Origin: Nonomuraea coxensis DSM 45129
Lineage (GTDB): Bacteria; Actinomycetota; Actinomycetes; Streptosporangiales; Streptosporangiaceae
Assembly: GCF_019397265.1 (NCBI RefSeq)
Contig: NZ_CP068985.1
Coordinates: forward strand, 620,001-684,000
Length of the DNA stretch: 64,000 nucleotides
Reading direction: 5' to 3'
Of this stretch, positions 56,283 through 64,000 are shown in pieces. Made by a program: the position numbers and the translations under genes. The notes beneath the pieces are model-generated. The model ran no database searches, was not told the DNA's origin, and saw nothing but the letters and a program-made list of their open reading frames with translations. Position 1 is the stretch's first letter; the number at the start of each line of letters is the position of its first letter.

Positions 56283-56975
56283 ATGGCGATGGAGATCCAC
56301 GGATGGAGCGACGGCCTCGCGCTGCGGCCGCGCGACTACCTCCCGAGCGGCCGGCCGCTCCTCGACGTCGTACGGGCCGCCGGCCCCTTCCGGGGCGAGA
56401 CGCTCCACGCGCTCGCCCTCGGCACCGCCGCCACCATGGCCCGGCTGCACCTGGCCGGCATCGCGGGGCTGCGGCTCGGCCCGGACAACGTGCTGCTCGG
56501 CCGGTACGGGCAGGCGCTCTTCGCCCCCGGGCCGCGTGACAGCGAGTTCCCTTCGCACGACGTGCGGGCGTGGGCCGAGGTCATGATCTTCGCGGCCACC
56601 GGCACGGAAGCGGGGGAGGGACCCGGCCTCGACCGGCTGCCGGCGGCGCTGCGCACGCTGGTCGGCGCGTGCCTCCAGGCCGACCCGGACGCCCGGCCCA
56701 CGGCGGCGGAACTGGTCGCCGGACTGCTCGGCCGGCCCGCGCCCGGTGGCCGCGCCCAGGTCGAGCGGCTGCTGCGCGAGGCGGAGAGCCGGACGCGGCC
56801 GTACCAGCCGCCCGCGTACGAGGAGACGCTGGTGAGCACGCCGCTCTGGCGGCGGCCCGCCTTCCTCGCGGGGGTCGCGCTCGGCCTGGTCGTCGTCGCG
56901 CTCCTCGCGGGCGCGGTCGTCCTGGTCTCCGCGCTGGCCGCCGCGCCCGTCGCCACGGGAACGGGAGGCGTGTGA
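56283..56975 (+). CDS. Membrane protein with kinase C-lobe-like, catalytically incomplete domain
   Basis: 230 aa from ATG 56283 (GGGGGA four bases before it; GTG 56268 is an alternative). LHLAGIAGLRLGPDNVLLGR (about residues 57-76) mimics the catalytic loop of Ser/Thr kinases, but the Asp of HRD is replaced and no Lys or DFG is visible; ACLQADPDARPTAAELVAGL (about 137-156) is the canonical C-lobe ending. One membrane helix follows (about 200-225). There is no N-lobe or P-loop, so it is a pseudokinase-like scaffold. Its stop overlaps the next small gene. The neighbouring ECF sigma/anti-sigma pair may be functionally linked. Confidence 0.7.
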   Translation: MAMEIHGWSDGLALRPRDYLPSGRPLLDVVRAAGPFRGETLHALALGTAATMARLHLAGIAGLRLGPDNVLLGRYGQALFAPGPRDSEFPSHDVRAWAEVMIFAATGTEAGEGPGLDRLPAALRTLVGACLQADPDARPTAAELVAGLLGRPAPGGRAQVERLLREAESRTRPYQPPAYEETLVSTPLWRRPAFLAGVALGLVVVALLAGAVVLVSALAAAPVATGTGGV

Positions 56976-57139
56976 TGAAGGATCTCGGGCTCGGTGTGCT
57001 GGTGGGCATCCTGCTCGGCACCGTGGCGATGTCGCTGGCGCTCGCGCTGTCCGACGTCCCTAAGGCGCGCGCGGCGGGCGGGCTTAACCTGATTTATCAA
57101 TTAAATCTAGCTGTCGGACCATTCGGCGGAAGCGCCTGA
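56975..57139 (+). CDS. 54-aa membrane or exported peptide
   Basis: MKDLGLGVLVGILLGTVAMS followed by LALALSDVPKARAAGGLNLI. The single hydrophobic helix (residues 4-25) could be a signal peptide (cut after ARA) or a membrane anchor; the tail is short (YQLNLAVGPFGGSA). The ATG overlaps the pseudokinase stop (TGATG), so the two are co-translated. Too short for family assignment. Confidence 0.65.
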   Translation: MKDLGLGVLVGILLGTVAMSLALALSDVPKARAAGGLNLIYQLNLAVGPFGGSA

Positions 57140-57180
57140 CCGCGCTCCCGCCCCTGGCTAGAGTGATAAATCCCATATCA

Positions 57181-57204
57181 GCGCGATATTCGTTGATATC
57201 GCGC
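57181..57204. promoter_or_regulatory. 9-bp inverted repeat in the ECF sigma leader
   Basis: GCGCGATAT-TCGTTG-ATATCGCGC, perfect arms, 25 bp before the sigma gene start. A -10-like TAGAGT lies just upstream near 57159. It could be an operator or an RNA hairpin; without a U-tract, a terminator is less likely. Confidence 0.5.
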
Positions 57205-57228
57205 AGTGCGCGAGGAGCCCGCCCCCTT

Positions 57229-57756
57229 GTGAGGAATCACCGCGTAACCGAAGAGGCCATGGTCCGAGCCCTCTACCGCGAATACGGCACCCCGCTGATG
57301 GCCTTCGCCGTCCGGCTCACGGGCGGCGACCGGCGCTGGGCCGAGGACGTCGTCCAAGAGACCCTGGTCCGCGCCTGGCGCAACCTCCCCGACCTCCGCA
57401 CCGAGTCCGGCTCGCTCATGCCGTGGCTCGCCACCGTCGCCCGCCGGGTCGTCATCGACGACCGCCGCCGCTCCGGCACCCGCCCCCTGGACACCGTCGA
57501 GGAGATCCCCGAACGCGCTCAGCCCACCCCGGCCGAGGACGAGCGGCTGCTGCGCGAGATCGTGGTGACCGACGCCATGCTCTCGCTCTCCCCCGCGCAC
57601 CGCCAGGTGCTCACCGAGACCTTCCTGCTCGACCGCTCGCTGGCCGAGGCGGCGGAGACGATCGGCGTGCCGGTCGGAACGATCAAGTCCCGCGTGTACT
57701 ACGCCATGCGGGCCTTGCGCGTCGCACTGGAAGAAAGGGGGGTGATGCTGCCATGA
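57229..57756 (+). CDS. ECF sigma factor, SigL/SigK-like
   Basis: 175 aa from GTG 57229 with GAGGAG upstream. Region 2: DRRWAEDVVQETLVRAWRNL and WLATVARRVVIDDRRR; region 4: LSPAHRQVLTETFLLDRSLA and GVPVGTIKSRVYYAMRAL. The partner anti-sigma gene follows after 42 bp. This is the mycobacterial SigL/RslA-type arrangement, usually controlled by redox or envelope stress. Confidence 0.93.
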   Translation: MRNHRVTEEAMVRALYREYGTPLMAFAVRLTGGDRRWAEDVVQETLVRAWRNLPDLRTESGSLMPWLATVARRVVIDDRRRSGTRPLDTVEEIPERAQPTPAEDERLLREIVVTDAMLSLSPAHRQVLTETFLLDRSLAEAAETIGVPVGTIKSRVYYAMRALRVALEERGVMLP

Positions 57757-57798
57757 AAGCGCCGGCGCGTCACATGATGGAGTGGGGGTGGTGACACC

Positions 57799-58494
57799 AT
57801 GACCGAGGTCCAACACGAGGACGTCGCCGCGTACGCGCTGGGTCTGCTCGACGAGGGGGAGCGGGCCGCGTTCGAACGCCATCTGGCGGGCTGCCCGAGC
57901 TGCGCCGCCGAGGTCGGCATGTTCGCCGAGATGGGCGAGCTGATCAAGGGCGTGCATCCTGACGACCTGCTGCCCAGCCCGCCCGACCCGCAGGTCGAGT
58001 CGCTGCTGGTCCGGAGGGCCGCGGCCGAGCGCCGCCGCAGGAGCCTGCACCGCACGCTGACCGCCGCCGCCGCGTGCGCGCTGATCGCGACGGGCGTGTT
58101 CCTGGCCGTCCGGTCGTTCGCCTCGGGGCCCGACCCCGACAGCGTCCACAGCCCGGCCGCGGCGCTGCTGATGACCGGGAAGACCTACACCGAGACCGAC
58201 CCGGCCAGCGGCGTCACCGCCGTCGTCGGCCTGGAGGACAAGGGCTGGGGCACCCACGTCGCGCTGCGGCTGAAGGGCGTGAAGGGGCCGCTCCAGTGCC
58301 GGCTGCTCGCGGTGGGCGACGACGGCCGCTCCGAGGTCGTGGCGAGCTGGGGCGTCCCCGACAAGGGTTACGGCGTCCCCGGCGCGCCCGACCCGCTGCT
58401 GCTGCACGGCGCCACCAGCCTCACCCAGGACCACCTCAACCACTTCACGGTCGAGACCTTCGACGGCCGTACGCTGGCCTCGATCGCGGTCTGA
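57799..58494 (+). CDS. Zinc-binding anti-sigma factor (RslA/RskA-like)
   Basis: 231 aa. ZAS motif: His, then HLAGCPSCAAEV (HxxxCxxC, about residues 31-38) near the N-terminus, binding zinc and the sigma factor. One membrane helix (about 92-112, TAAAACALIATGVFLAV) and an extracytoplasmic domain (GVTAVVGLEDKGWGTHVALR) of anti-sigma-K type follow. Oxidation of the cysteines or a surface signal should release the sigma factor encoded just upstream. Confidence 0.93.
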   Translation: MTEVQHEDVAAYALGLLDEGERAAFERHLAGCPSCAAEVGMFAEMGELIKGVHPDDLLPSPPDPQVESLLVRRAAAERRRRSLHRTLTAAAACALIATGVFLAVRSFASGPDPDSVHSPAAALLMTGKTYTETDPASGVTAVVGLEDKGWGTHVALRLKGVKGPLQCRLLAVGDDGRSEVVASWGVPDKGYGVPGAPDPLLLHGATSLTQDHLNHFTVETFDGRTLASIAV

Positions 58495-58503
58495 CGGGGC
58501 GGC

Positions 58504-59358
58504 ATGCGCATCGACCTGCACAGCCACAGCAGCGCCTCCGACGGCACGCAGCCGCCGGCCGACGTCGTGCGCCGGGCCCGCGAGCGCGGCCTCGACGTGC
58601 TCGCGCTGACCGACCACGACACCGTCGCCGGGCACCGGGAGGCGGCCGCCGCGCTGCCCGGCGGGCTGACGCTGGTGCCCGGCATGGAGCTGTCCTGCCG
58701 CCGCGGCGAGCAGGGACTCCACCTGCTCGCCTACCTCTTCGACCCGGCCGAGCCCGAGCTGCGCGCCGAGTGCGTACGCCTCAGGGAGGCCCGCGAGACC
58801 CGCGCGCGGCTGACCGTCGAGCGGCTGGCCGAGCTGGGCGTGCCGGTGACCTGGGCGCAGGTGGCCGAGCTGGCGGCGGGCGGCCCGGTCGGGAGGCCGC
58901 ACATCGCCCGCGCCATGGTCGCCGCCGAGGCGATCGCCGCTCCCGACCTGGCGTTCACGCCGGAGTGGATCGGCACGGGCGGGCGGGCGCACGTCTCCCG
59001 CTACGCGCTCGACCCCGGACGGGCGGTCCGGCTCGTACGGGCCGCGGGCGGCGTCCCGGTCCTGGCGCATCCCAGGGCCGCCAGGCGCGGCCCGGCCGTG
59101 CCCGACGAGTGGATCGCCGAGCTGGCCGAGGCCGGGCTGTTCGGGGTGGAGGCCGACCATCTCGACCACGACGGGCCCGCCCGCGCCCGGCTGCGCGGCC
59201 TGGCCGGCGAGCTGGGCCTCGCGGTGACCGGCTCCAGCGACGACCACGGCGAGTTGACCGGCCACCGTCTCGGCTGCGAGACCACCGGCCCCGAGGTCTA
59301 CGAACGCCTCCTCGCCGAGGCCACCGGCGCCGCCCCGATCGGCGCGCGGCCCGGCTAG
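58504..59358 (+). CDS. PHP-domain phosphoesterase (TrpH/YciV-like)
   Basis: 284 aa. MRIDLHSHSSASDGTQPPAD supplies the first His ligands, LALTDHDTV and ALTVPGMELSC-like LVPGMELSC the next, and VLAHPRAARR and GSSDDHGE the last. This is the layout of 3-prime,5-prime-nucleoside bisphosphate phosphatases/RNase AM. Three metals and no polymerase domain. It starts 10 bp after the anti-sigma gene, so it may be in the same transcript. Its TAG stop and that of the convergent gene share the palindrome CTAG (59355-59358). Confidence 0.9.
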   Translation: MRIDLHSHSSASDGTQPPADVVRRARERGLDVLALTDHDTVAGHREAAAALPGGLTLVPGMELSCRRGEQGLHLLAYLFDPAEPELRAECVRLREARETRARLTVERLAELGVPVTWAQVAELAAGGPVGRPHIARAMVAAEAIAAPDLAFTPEWIGTGGRAHVSRYALDPGRAVRLVRAAGGVPVLAHPRAARRGPAVPDEWIAELAEAGLFGVEADHLDHDGPARARLRGLAGELGLAVTGSSDDHGELTGHRLGCETTGPEVYERLLAEATGAAPIGARPG

Positions 59359-59987
59359 GCGGGCGCGCGGCCCGGGCGGGGCGCCGCGAAGTGTGTGACG
59401 AACCAGTCGCGGGCGAGGTCCGCGACGGCGTCCAGCGCGCCGGGCTCCTCGAACAGGTGCGTCGCGCCGGGCACGACCGTGAGGCGGTTCTCGGCCCGCA
59501 GCCGTTGCTGGGCCTCCTGGTTCAGCTCGATCACGATCGGATCCCTGCCGCCCACGATGAGCAGCGTGGGCGCGCGCACCGCCGCCAGCCGCGGCCCGGC
59601 CAGGTCGGGCCGGCCGCCGCGCGAGACGACCGCGGCGATGTCGTTGCCCGGCTGGGCCGCCGCCCAGAGCGCCGCCGCCGCGCCGGTGCTGGCCCCGAAG
59701 TAGCCGATCGGCAGGCCGGCCGCGTCGGGGTGCTCCCGAGCCTCGCGGGTGCGTTCCAGCAGGCGTTCGGCCAGCAGGCCGATGTCGAACACGTTCGCCC
59801 GGTCGGCCTCCTCCTCGGGCGTCAGCAGGTCGAACAGCAGCGTCGCCAGCCCGGCCTCGTTGAGCGCGCCGGCGACGTACCGGTTGCGCGGGCTGTGCCG
59901 GCTGCTGCCGCTGCCGTGCGCGAACATCACCAGCCCCTGAGCGGCGTCAGGGACGACCAGATCACCCTCCACGGACACACGCAACAC
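59355..59987 (-). CDS. Dienelactone hydrolase-like alpha/beta hydrolase
   Basis: 210 aa. LVMFAHGSGSSRHSPRNRYV gives the oxyanion-hole region, GYFGASTGAAAALW (about residues 96-109) the nucleophile elbow with Ser, LLIVGGRDPIV the acid Asp and GATHLFEEPGAL the catalytic His. Related to the phosphoribosyltransferase-fused DLH-like hydrolases of actinomycetes; substrate unknown. Convergent with the PHP gene. Confidence 0.87.
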   Translation of the reverse strand: MLRVSVEGDLVVPDAAQGLVMFAHGSGSSRHSPRNRYVAGALNEAGLATLLFDLLTPEEEADRANVFDIGLLAERLLERTREAREHPDAAGLPIGYFGASTGAAAALWAAAQPGNDIAAVVSRGGRPDLAGPRLAAVRAPTLLIVGGRDPIVIELNQEAQQRLRAENRLTVVPGATHLFEEPGALDAVADLARDWFVTHFAAPRPGRAPA

Positions 59988-60160
59988 CTCCCCCCGTCAA
60001 GGGCCGCTACCCCGGCAGGCCCCCTCTACCCTCCCGCCCCCGCTGGTGACCTGGGACGCCCTGGGGGAAACTGCTCGCCGACCCCGCCGTCCCCTACGTC
60101 GACACGCTGGACTACGCGACCTGCACGAGGGCGCCCGGATTCGTGCTGGAGTGTACTGTG

Positions 60161-60183
60161 CGGACGGCCATCCCGTTCGTCCG
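60161..60183. promoter_or_regulatory. Operator candidate before TetR gene
   Basis: CGGACG and CGTCCG, 11 bp apart, lie in the early transcribed region after a -10 like TACTGT (60154-60159). Spacing fits a TetR autoregulatory site. Confidence 0.4.
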
Positions 60184-60205
60184 AGGAGCCGGAGCGGAGC
60201 GCCGT

Positions 60206-60760
60206 ATGAGCAGGCCGTTGCGGGCCGACGCCCGGCGCAACAGGGCGCGCGTCCTGGAGGTGGCGGCCGAGACGTTCGCCGCCGAGGGCCTGTCGGTGCC
60301 CGTGCACGAGATCGCCCGCCGCGCGGGGGTGGGCACCGGCACCGTCAGCAGGCACTTCCCGACGAAGGAGTCGCTGTTCCAGGCGATCCTGCTGGACGCC
60401 ATGGAGCAGCTCGTCCGGCACGCGGACGAGCTGGCCGCCGCCGAGGAGCCGGGCGAGGCGTTCTTCGCGTTCTTCGCGCGCGTGGCCGAGACCGGCGCCG
60501 CCAACCGCGGCCTGGTGGACGCCCTGGCCGGTGCCGGGTTCGACGTCGAGGCGGTGACCGCCGACGGCCGCTACGACGTCATGGGCGCCTGGCGCGGGCT
60601 GCTGGAGGCGGCGCAGCGGGCGGGCGCGGTCCGCCCCGACGTCGAGCTGGCCGACGTCAAGGCCCTGCTCAACGCCTGCGTCGCCCGCGAGCGGCCCGGC
60701 CCTGACCCGGTGGCCCGTGCCCGCATGCTGGCCGTCGTCCGCGCCGGCCTGCGCCCCTGA
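60206..60760 (+). CDS. TetR/AcrR family regulator
   Basis: 184 aa from ATG 60206 with GGAGCGGAG upstream. HTH: VPVHEIARRAGVGTGTVSRH, then FPTKESLFQAI; this SBRP-type N-terminus (RADARRNRARVLEVA) is common in actinomycetes, where such regulators often control a neighbouring reductase. Here the neighbour on the other strand is a hydrolase-like gene (59355). Ends base-to-base with the convergent membrane gene (TGATCA). Confidence 0.9.
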   Translation: MSRPLRADARRNRARVLEVAAETFAAEGLSVPVHEIARRAGVGTGTVSRHFPTKESLFQAILLDAMEQLVRHADELAAAEEPGEAFFAFFARVAETGAANRGLVDALAGAGFDVEAVTADGRYDVMGAWRGLLEAAQRAGAVRPDVELADVKALLNACVARERPGPDPVARARMLAVVRAGLRP

Positions 60761-61156
60761 TCATCGGCGCAGCAGCAGCGCGGTCACGAACTGGAGCAGG
60801 TGCCAGGCGCCGTACGCCCCCGCCGCCCAGAACGCCCACTCCTTGCCCCGCCGGATCCTGGAGACCCAGCGCAGCTGCTCCACGGGCTCCCCGCGGGCGC
60901 GCAGCGTCCTGGTCACCAGGTAGGCGGCGTTCAGCCAGGCGAACCCGGAGACCAGGAGCAGCCCGGCCGAGAGCCCGAGCAGCAGCTCGGCCCCGCCGGG
61001 CACCTCCCACGGCACCTGTCTCACCCAGGCGGCGGCCACGCCCGCGAGCAGCGCGAGGGTGATCCGCCGGTCCGTACGGGCCTGCCGCTTGAGCCACCGT
61101 AGGTCACCGCGCCGTAGCTGGTTCTGTCGTGGCTGGTTCCTGAGCATCCGGATCAC
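60761..61156 (-). CDS. Hypothetical small membrane protein
   Basis: 131 aa. A basic N-terminal segment (RNQPRQNQLRRGDLRWLKRQ) is followed by hydrophobic helices at about 32-46, 57-80 and 105-128. No recognised motif. The ribosome site GGAGGTGATC six bases before the ATG is a full match to the anti-SD, unusual in this window and suggesting strong translation. Confidence 0.65.
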   Translation of the reverse strand: MIRMLRNQPRQNQLRRGDLRWLKRQARTDRRITLALLAGVAAAWVRQVPWEVPGGAELLLGLSAGLLLVSGFAWLNAAYLVTRTLRARGEPVEQLRWVSRIRRGKEWAFWAAGAYGAWHLLQFVTALLLRR

Positions 61157-61250
61157 CTCCGCTGGTGGGGACGAAGCCTCCAGCGAACACGAGGCCGCCG
61201 CCGAAGATCTGCGACCTCACCGCCCGGATTTCCCTACTTTCATCGGCGAT

Positions 61251-64000
61251 TCACGACAAATACCGGAGTTCTTCCGCCACCCGGTCCGCCTCCTGCACGT
61301 CCCCGACCTCCTCCAGCGTCCGCGCCGCCTCCGTCAGGCACGCGACGGCCGCGTCCCGGTCGCCGAGCCGCGCCGAGACCAGCCCGAGCGCCCGCAGCGC
61401 GCAGCCGAGGTCCCGCCGCGTGCCGCACTCCTGGTGCACGTCCCTGGCCTGCCGCGCCAGCTCCAGCGCCTCCGCCGGCCGGTCCAGGTCGAGCAGGATC
61501 AGCGCCAGGGCGGTGAGCGCCGCCGCCCACCGGTCGCGGCTGCCGGCGGCCCGCTGCAGCGCGACCGCCTCCGTCGCCGGGCCGAGCGCCTCCGCAGGCC
61601 GGCCCGCCGCGTGCCTGGCCTGCGCGACCGACAGCAGCGCGCTGGCCCTGTTGTCGCCCAGCTCCTCCCTGATCGCCAGCGACGCCCGCGCCGCCCGCAG
61701 CGCGGAGGCGTGCCGGCCGAGCGACAGGTACGTGTACGCCAGCGTCTCCTGCACGTCCGCCTCGGCCCGCCGGTTGCCGGTGCCCTGCACGATGTCCAGG
61801 GCCTCCAGCGCGTACACGAACGCCACCTGCGGCTGCCCCTGCCGCCGCCGCACCCGGGCCAGCCGGTTGAGCGTCCGGGCCTCGCCCGGCGCGTCGTGGA
61901 TCACCCTGCTGATCGCCAGCGCCTGGTGGAGATAGTCGTCGGCGCGCAGGTAGTCGGCCAGCCGCCAGTACACGAGCCCGATGTCGGCCAGCGTCTCGGC
62001 TTTCCCCTGCTCGTGGTGGAGCTCCACCTGCACCGTGAGCGCCTGCTCGTAGCAGGCCAGGGCCTCGTCGTACCGGGAGCCGTTGCGGGCGACGCGGCCG
62101 AGCGCGCACAGGGCCCGGCCGCTGCCGTGGTGGTCGCCGGCGGCGGTGTAGCCGGCCAGCGCCCGCTCGGCGTCGCGCCGGGCGTCGTGCGGCAGGCGCA
62201 GCAGGTCGTAGATCTCGGCCAGGCAGAGCAGGGTCTCGGCCTCGGCCTGCTCGTCGCCCAGCTCCTGGCAGATCGACAGCGCCTCCAGGCCCTCCGACAG
62301 GGCCGCCTCCGGCTCGCCCAGGTCGCGCTGGACGCGGGCCAGCAGGATGAGGCTCTGCGCGGTGCCGCGCCGGTCGCCCAGCTCCGCGCGTACGGCGAGG
62401 GCCTGGCGGGCGTACGTGCGCGCCGGCTCGTAACGCTCCTGCGACAGGTGCAGCCGGGACAGCGTGTGCAGGCAGGCCGCCACGCCGGGCCGGTCGCCGA
62501 TCTCGCCGTACAGGTCCAGGGCCTCGCCGGCGCGGCGGAGCGCGTCCTCGACCTTGCCCGCGATGCCGTACACCTCGGCCAGGTCGATGAGCGCGCGGGC
62601 CCGGCCGACGTCGTCGCCGAGCGAGGTGTGGTCGGCGAGCGCCTCGCCGATGAAGCGGGCGGCGAGCGTGGACGGGCCGATGTCGCGGTGGATGGAGCCG
62701 AGGTTGCCGCGCATGAGCGCGATCGCCCGCCGGTTGCCGATCTGCAGGGCGGAGGTGAGGCCGGACTGCTGGATCTCCAGGTTGTTCTCGTAGAAGCTGA
62801 GCCGGCGGAACGGCGCGAACACGGCCTCGGCCAGCCGCCACGCCATCCCGTACGCGCCGCTCTCCTCGGCCAGCCGTACGGCCGACACCAGCGAGCGCCG
62901 CTCGGCCTCGAACCACTCGCGCGGCGTCGCGGGATCGCCGGCGACCGCCAGGTAGTGGTCGAGCAGCCGCGCCCGCGCCTCGCGCACGCCCGCCTCCGCG
63001 TGCCGGCCCAGCTCCCTGGCCAGCCGCTTGACCAGGTCGTGCACCCGGTAGCGCGGCCCCGGCAGCGGCTCCACCAGGTACGCCCGGTGCAGCCCCTCGA
63101 CGGCCGCGACGGCCTCTGCCACCGGCACTCCCAGCGCGGCGGCCAGCACCTGCGGGGTGAAGTCGCGCCCCGGCAGCAGCCCCACGTGCCGGAAGGCCCG
63201 CCGCTGGGCCGGGCTCAGCGACTCGTACGCGAGGTCGAGCGCCGACCGGAACGCCTCCTCCGGATCGCCCACCAGCACGCGGCCGGGCCGGCGCAGCTCC
63301 GATATCCGCTCCTCGACGCTCATGCCGGGGTTCTCGGCCAGCTTGGCGGCCGAGATCCGCAGCGCGAACGGATGGTAGGAGCACACCCGGGCCAGCTCGG
63401 CGAGCGCGTCCCGGCCGGCCGCCCGCGGCGAGCCGTTCCCGAGCACCCCCACCAGCAGCGCGACCGCGTTGCCCGGGTCGAGCACGGGCAGGTCCATGAG
63501 GTCGGCGTGGCCGGTCGCGCGCAGCGGCGCCATCCGGGTGCGGCTGGTCACCAGCACCACGCAGTCCTTGCCGCCCGGCAGCAGCGGGCGCACCTGGGCG
63601 GCGTCGGCGGCGTTGTCGAGGATGAGCAGCAGTCTGCGCCCGGCGGTCCTGGTGCGGTAGAGCAGCATGAGCTCGGCCTCGTCGGCGGCGGGCTCGCCGA
63701 CGCCGAGCGAACGCAGGATCTGGCCGAGCGCCTCGACCGCGCTCATCGGCGGCTGGCTGGGCGACTGCCCGCGCAGGTCGATGACGATCTGGCCGTCGGG
63801 GAAGCGGCCGGCGTGCAGGTGCCCCCAGTGCGTGACCAGCGCGGTCTTGCCGACGCCGGGCAGGCCCTGGACGACCATGGTGCTGGTGCGGCGGGGCCGG
63901 TCCAGCCAGGCGGTGAGCAGGTCGAGGCTCTGCTGGCGGCCGGTGAAGTCGGGTACGTCGGCGGGGAGCTGGCGGGGTTTCGGCAGCTCGCCGACCGGCA
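61251..64000 (-). CDS. NB-ARC/TPR regulator (AfsR/SARP-like), N-terminus beyond window edge
   Basis: About 916 residues lie in the window. PRQLPADVPDFTGR leads into an NB-ARC STAND ATPase: Walker A GLPGVGKTALV, Walker B LLLILDN, and RNBS-like VLVTSRTRMA. A winged helix follows (LSPAQRRAFRHVGLLPGRDF), then about ten TPRs with LGDRRGTAQSLILLARVQRD, GSRYDEALACYEQALTVQVE and the like to the C-terminus. The lead-in PRQLPADVPDFTGR is typical just after the SARP DNA-binding/BTAD part, which would lie to the right. Such proteins activate secondary-metabolite or morphological genes. The stop is at 61251-61253 (complement); the previous gene is 94 bp away. Confidence 0.9.
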   Translation of the reverse strand, partial: PVGELPKPRQLPADVPDFTGRQQSLDLLTAWLDRPRRTSTMVVQGLPGVGKTALVTHWGHLHAGRFPDGQIVIDLRGQSPSQPPMSAVEALGQILRSLGVGEPAADEAELMLLYRTRTAGRRLLLILDNAADAAQVRPLLPGGKDCVVLVTSRTRMAPLRATGHADLMDLPVLDPGNAVALLVGVLGNGSPRAAGRDALAELARVCSYHPFALRISAAKLAENPGMSVEERISELRRPGRVLVGDPEEAFRSALDLAYESLSPAQRRAFRHVGLLPGRDFTPQVLAAALGVPVAEAVAAVEGLHRAYLVEPLPGPRYRVHDLVKRLARELGRHAEAGVREARARLLDHYLAVAGDPATPREWFEAERRSLVSAVRLAEESGAYGMAWRLAEAVFAPFRRLSFYENNLEIQQSGLTSALQIGNRRAIALMRGNLGSIHRDIGPSTLAARFIGEALADHTSLGDDVGRARALIDLAEVYGIAGKVEDALRRAGEALDLYGEIGDRPGVAACLHTLSRLHLSQERYEPARTYARQALAVRAELGDRRGTAQSLILLARVQRDLGEPEAALSEGLEALSICQELGDEQAEAETLLCLAEIYDLLRLPHDARRDAERALAGYTAAGDHHGSGRALCALGRVARNGSRYDEALACYEQALTVQVELHHEQGKAETLADIGLVYWRLADYLRADDYLHQALAISRVIHDAPGEARTLNRLARVRRRQGQPQVAFVYALEALDIVQGTGNRRAEADVQETLAYTYLSLGRHASALRAARASLAIREELGDNRASALLSVAQARHAAGRPAEALGPATEAVALQRAAGSRDRWAAALTALALILLDLDRPAEALELARQARDVHQECGTRRDLGCALRALGLVSARLGDRDAAVACLTEAARTLEEVGDVQEADRVAEELRYLS

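Overview
This is a GC-rich (about 70%) actinomycete chromosome segment. The pointers are mycothiol synthase (mshD), a mycothiol-dependent isomerase-family enzyme, an AfsR/SARP-type NB-ARC/TPR regulator, many TetR and ECF sigma genes, PHO boxes, and many start codons 6-8 nt downstream of a TANNNT -10 box (leaderless genes). The style suggests a member of the Streptosporangiaceae such as Nonomuraea. That placement is an inference, since no rRNA or marker gene is present.

Layout. 1-29.2 kb is dense accessory chromosome built from small regulator/target units: an NmrA-like reductase; FAD monooxygenase with divergent TetR; azoreductase and SMR pump with divergent TetR and palindromic operators; two SDRs; a PRPP synthetase paralogue; an alkyl sulfatase; NCS1 and MFS transporters; an ECF sigma/YCII pair; a second ECF sigma with a membrane propeller protein; an EF-hand protein; and an ABC exporter followed by two TetR genes and a DUF6204 protein.

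29.2-40.98 kb is a mobile-DNA landfill. An ATPase gene (P-loop plus DUF234) is cut after codon 27 by an IS630-family element. That element carries a passenger ORF, which is itself cut by an IS256-family element. Both insertions can be reversed on paper to restore open reading frames, with target duplications TA and CACGCTGCA. Next come an IS3 fragment, a HAD gene, two IS5-family elements with gene debris between them, and a frameshifted tyrosine integrase. The region ends at tRNA-Gly(CCC). Between the integrase and the tRNA lie two copies of the tRNA 3-prime half (42 bp identical to the gene). Each of the two intervals bounded by these copies and the tRNA holds just one toxin-antitoxin module. 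An 11-bp-spaced paired repeat lies beside both copies and again at 34.28 kb, and looks like integrase arm sites.

41-64 kb is more conventional: dcd; a PHO-box array ahead of a PhoU-like/Pit phosphate operon; mshD behind a five-tract G-quadruplex motif; a secreted 5-prime-nucleotidase; acetyltransferases; a small secreted aromatic peptide; cstA; a TPP riboswitch with tenA divergent from a LigD-type polymerase; an M28 aminopeptidase; LysR with divergent MFS; a membrane pseudokinase-like gene and peptide beside an ECF sigma/zinc anti-sigma pair; a PHP phosphoesterase; a dienelactone-hydrolase-like gene; TetR; and an NB-ARC/TPR regulator running off the right edge.

The most unusual structure is the tRNA-Gly att-site ladder with single toxin-antitoxin rungs. 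The nested, reconstructable insertion in the ATPase gene is the clearest historical record. No CRISPR array, rRNA or complete biosynthetic cluster was seen.
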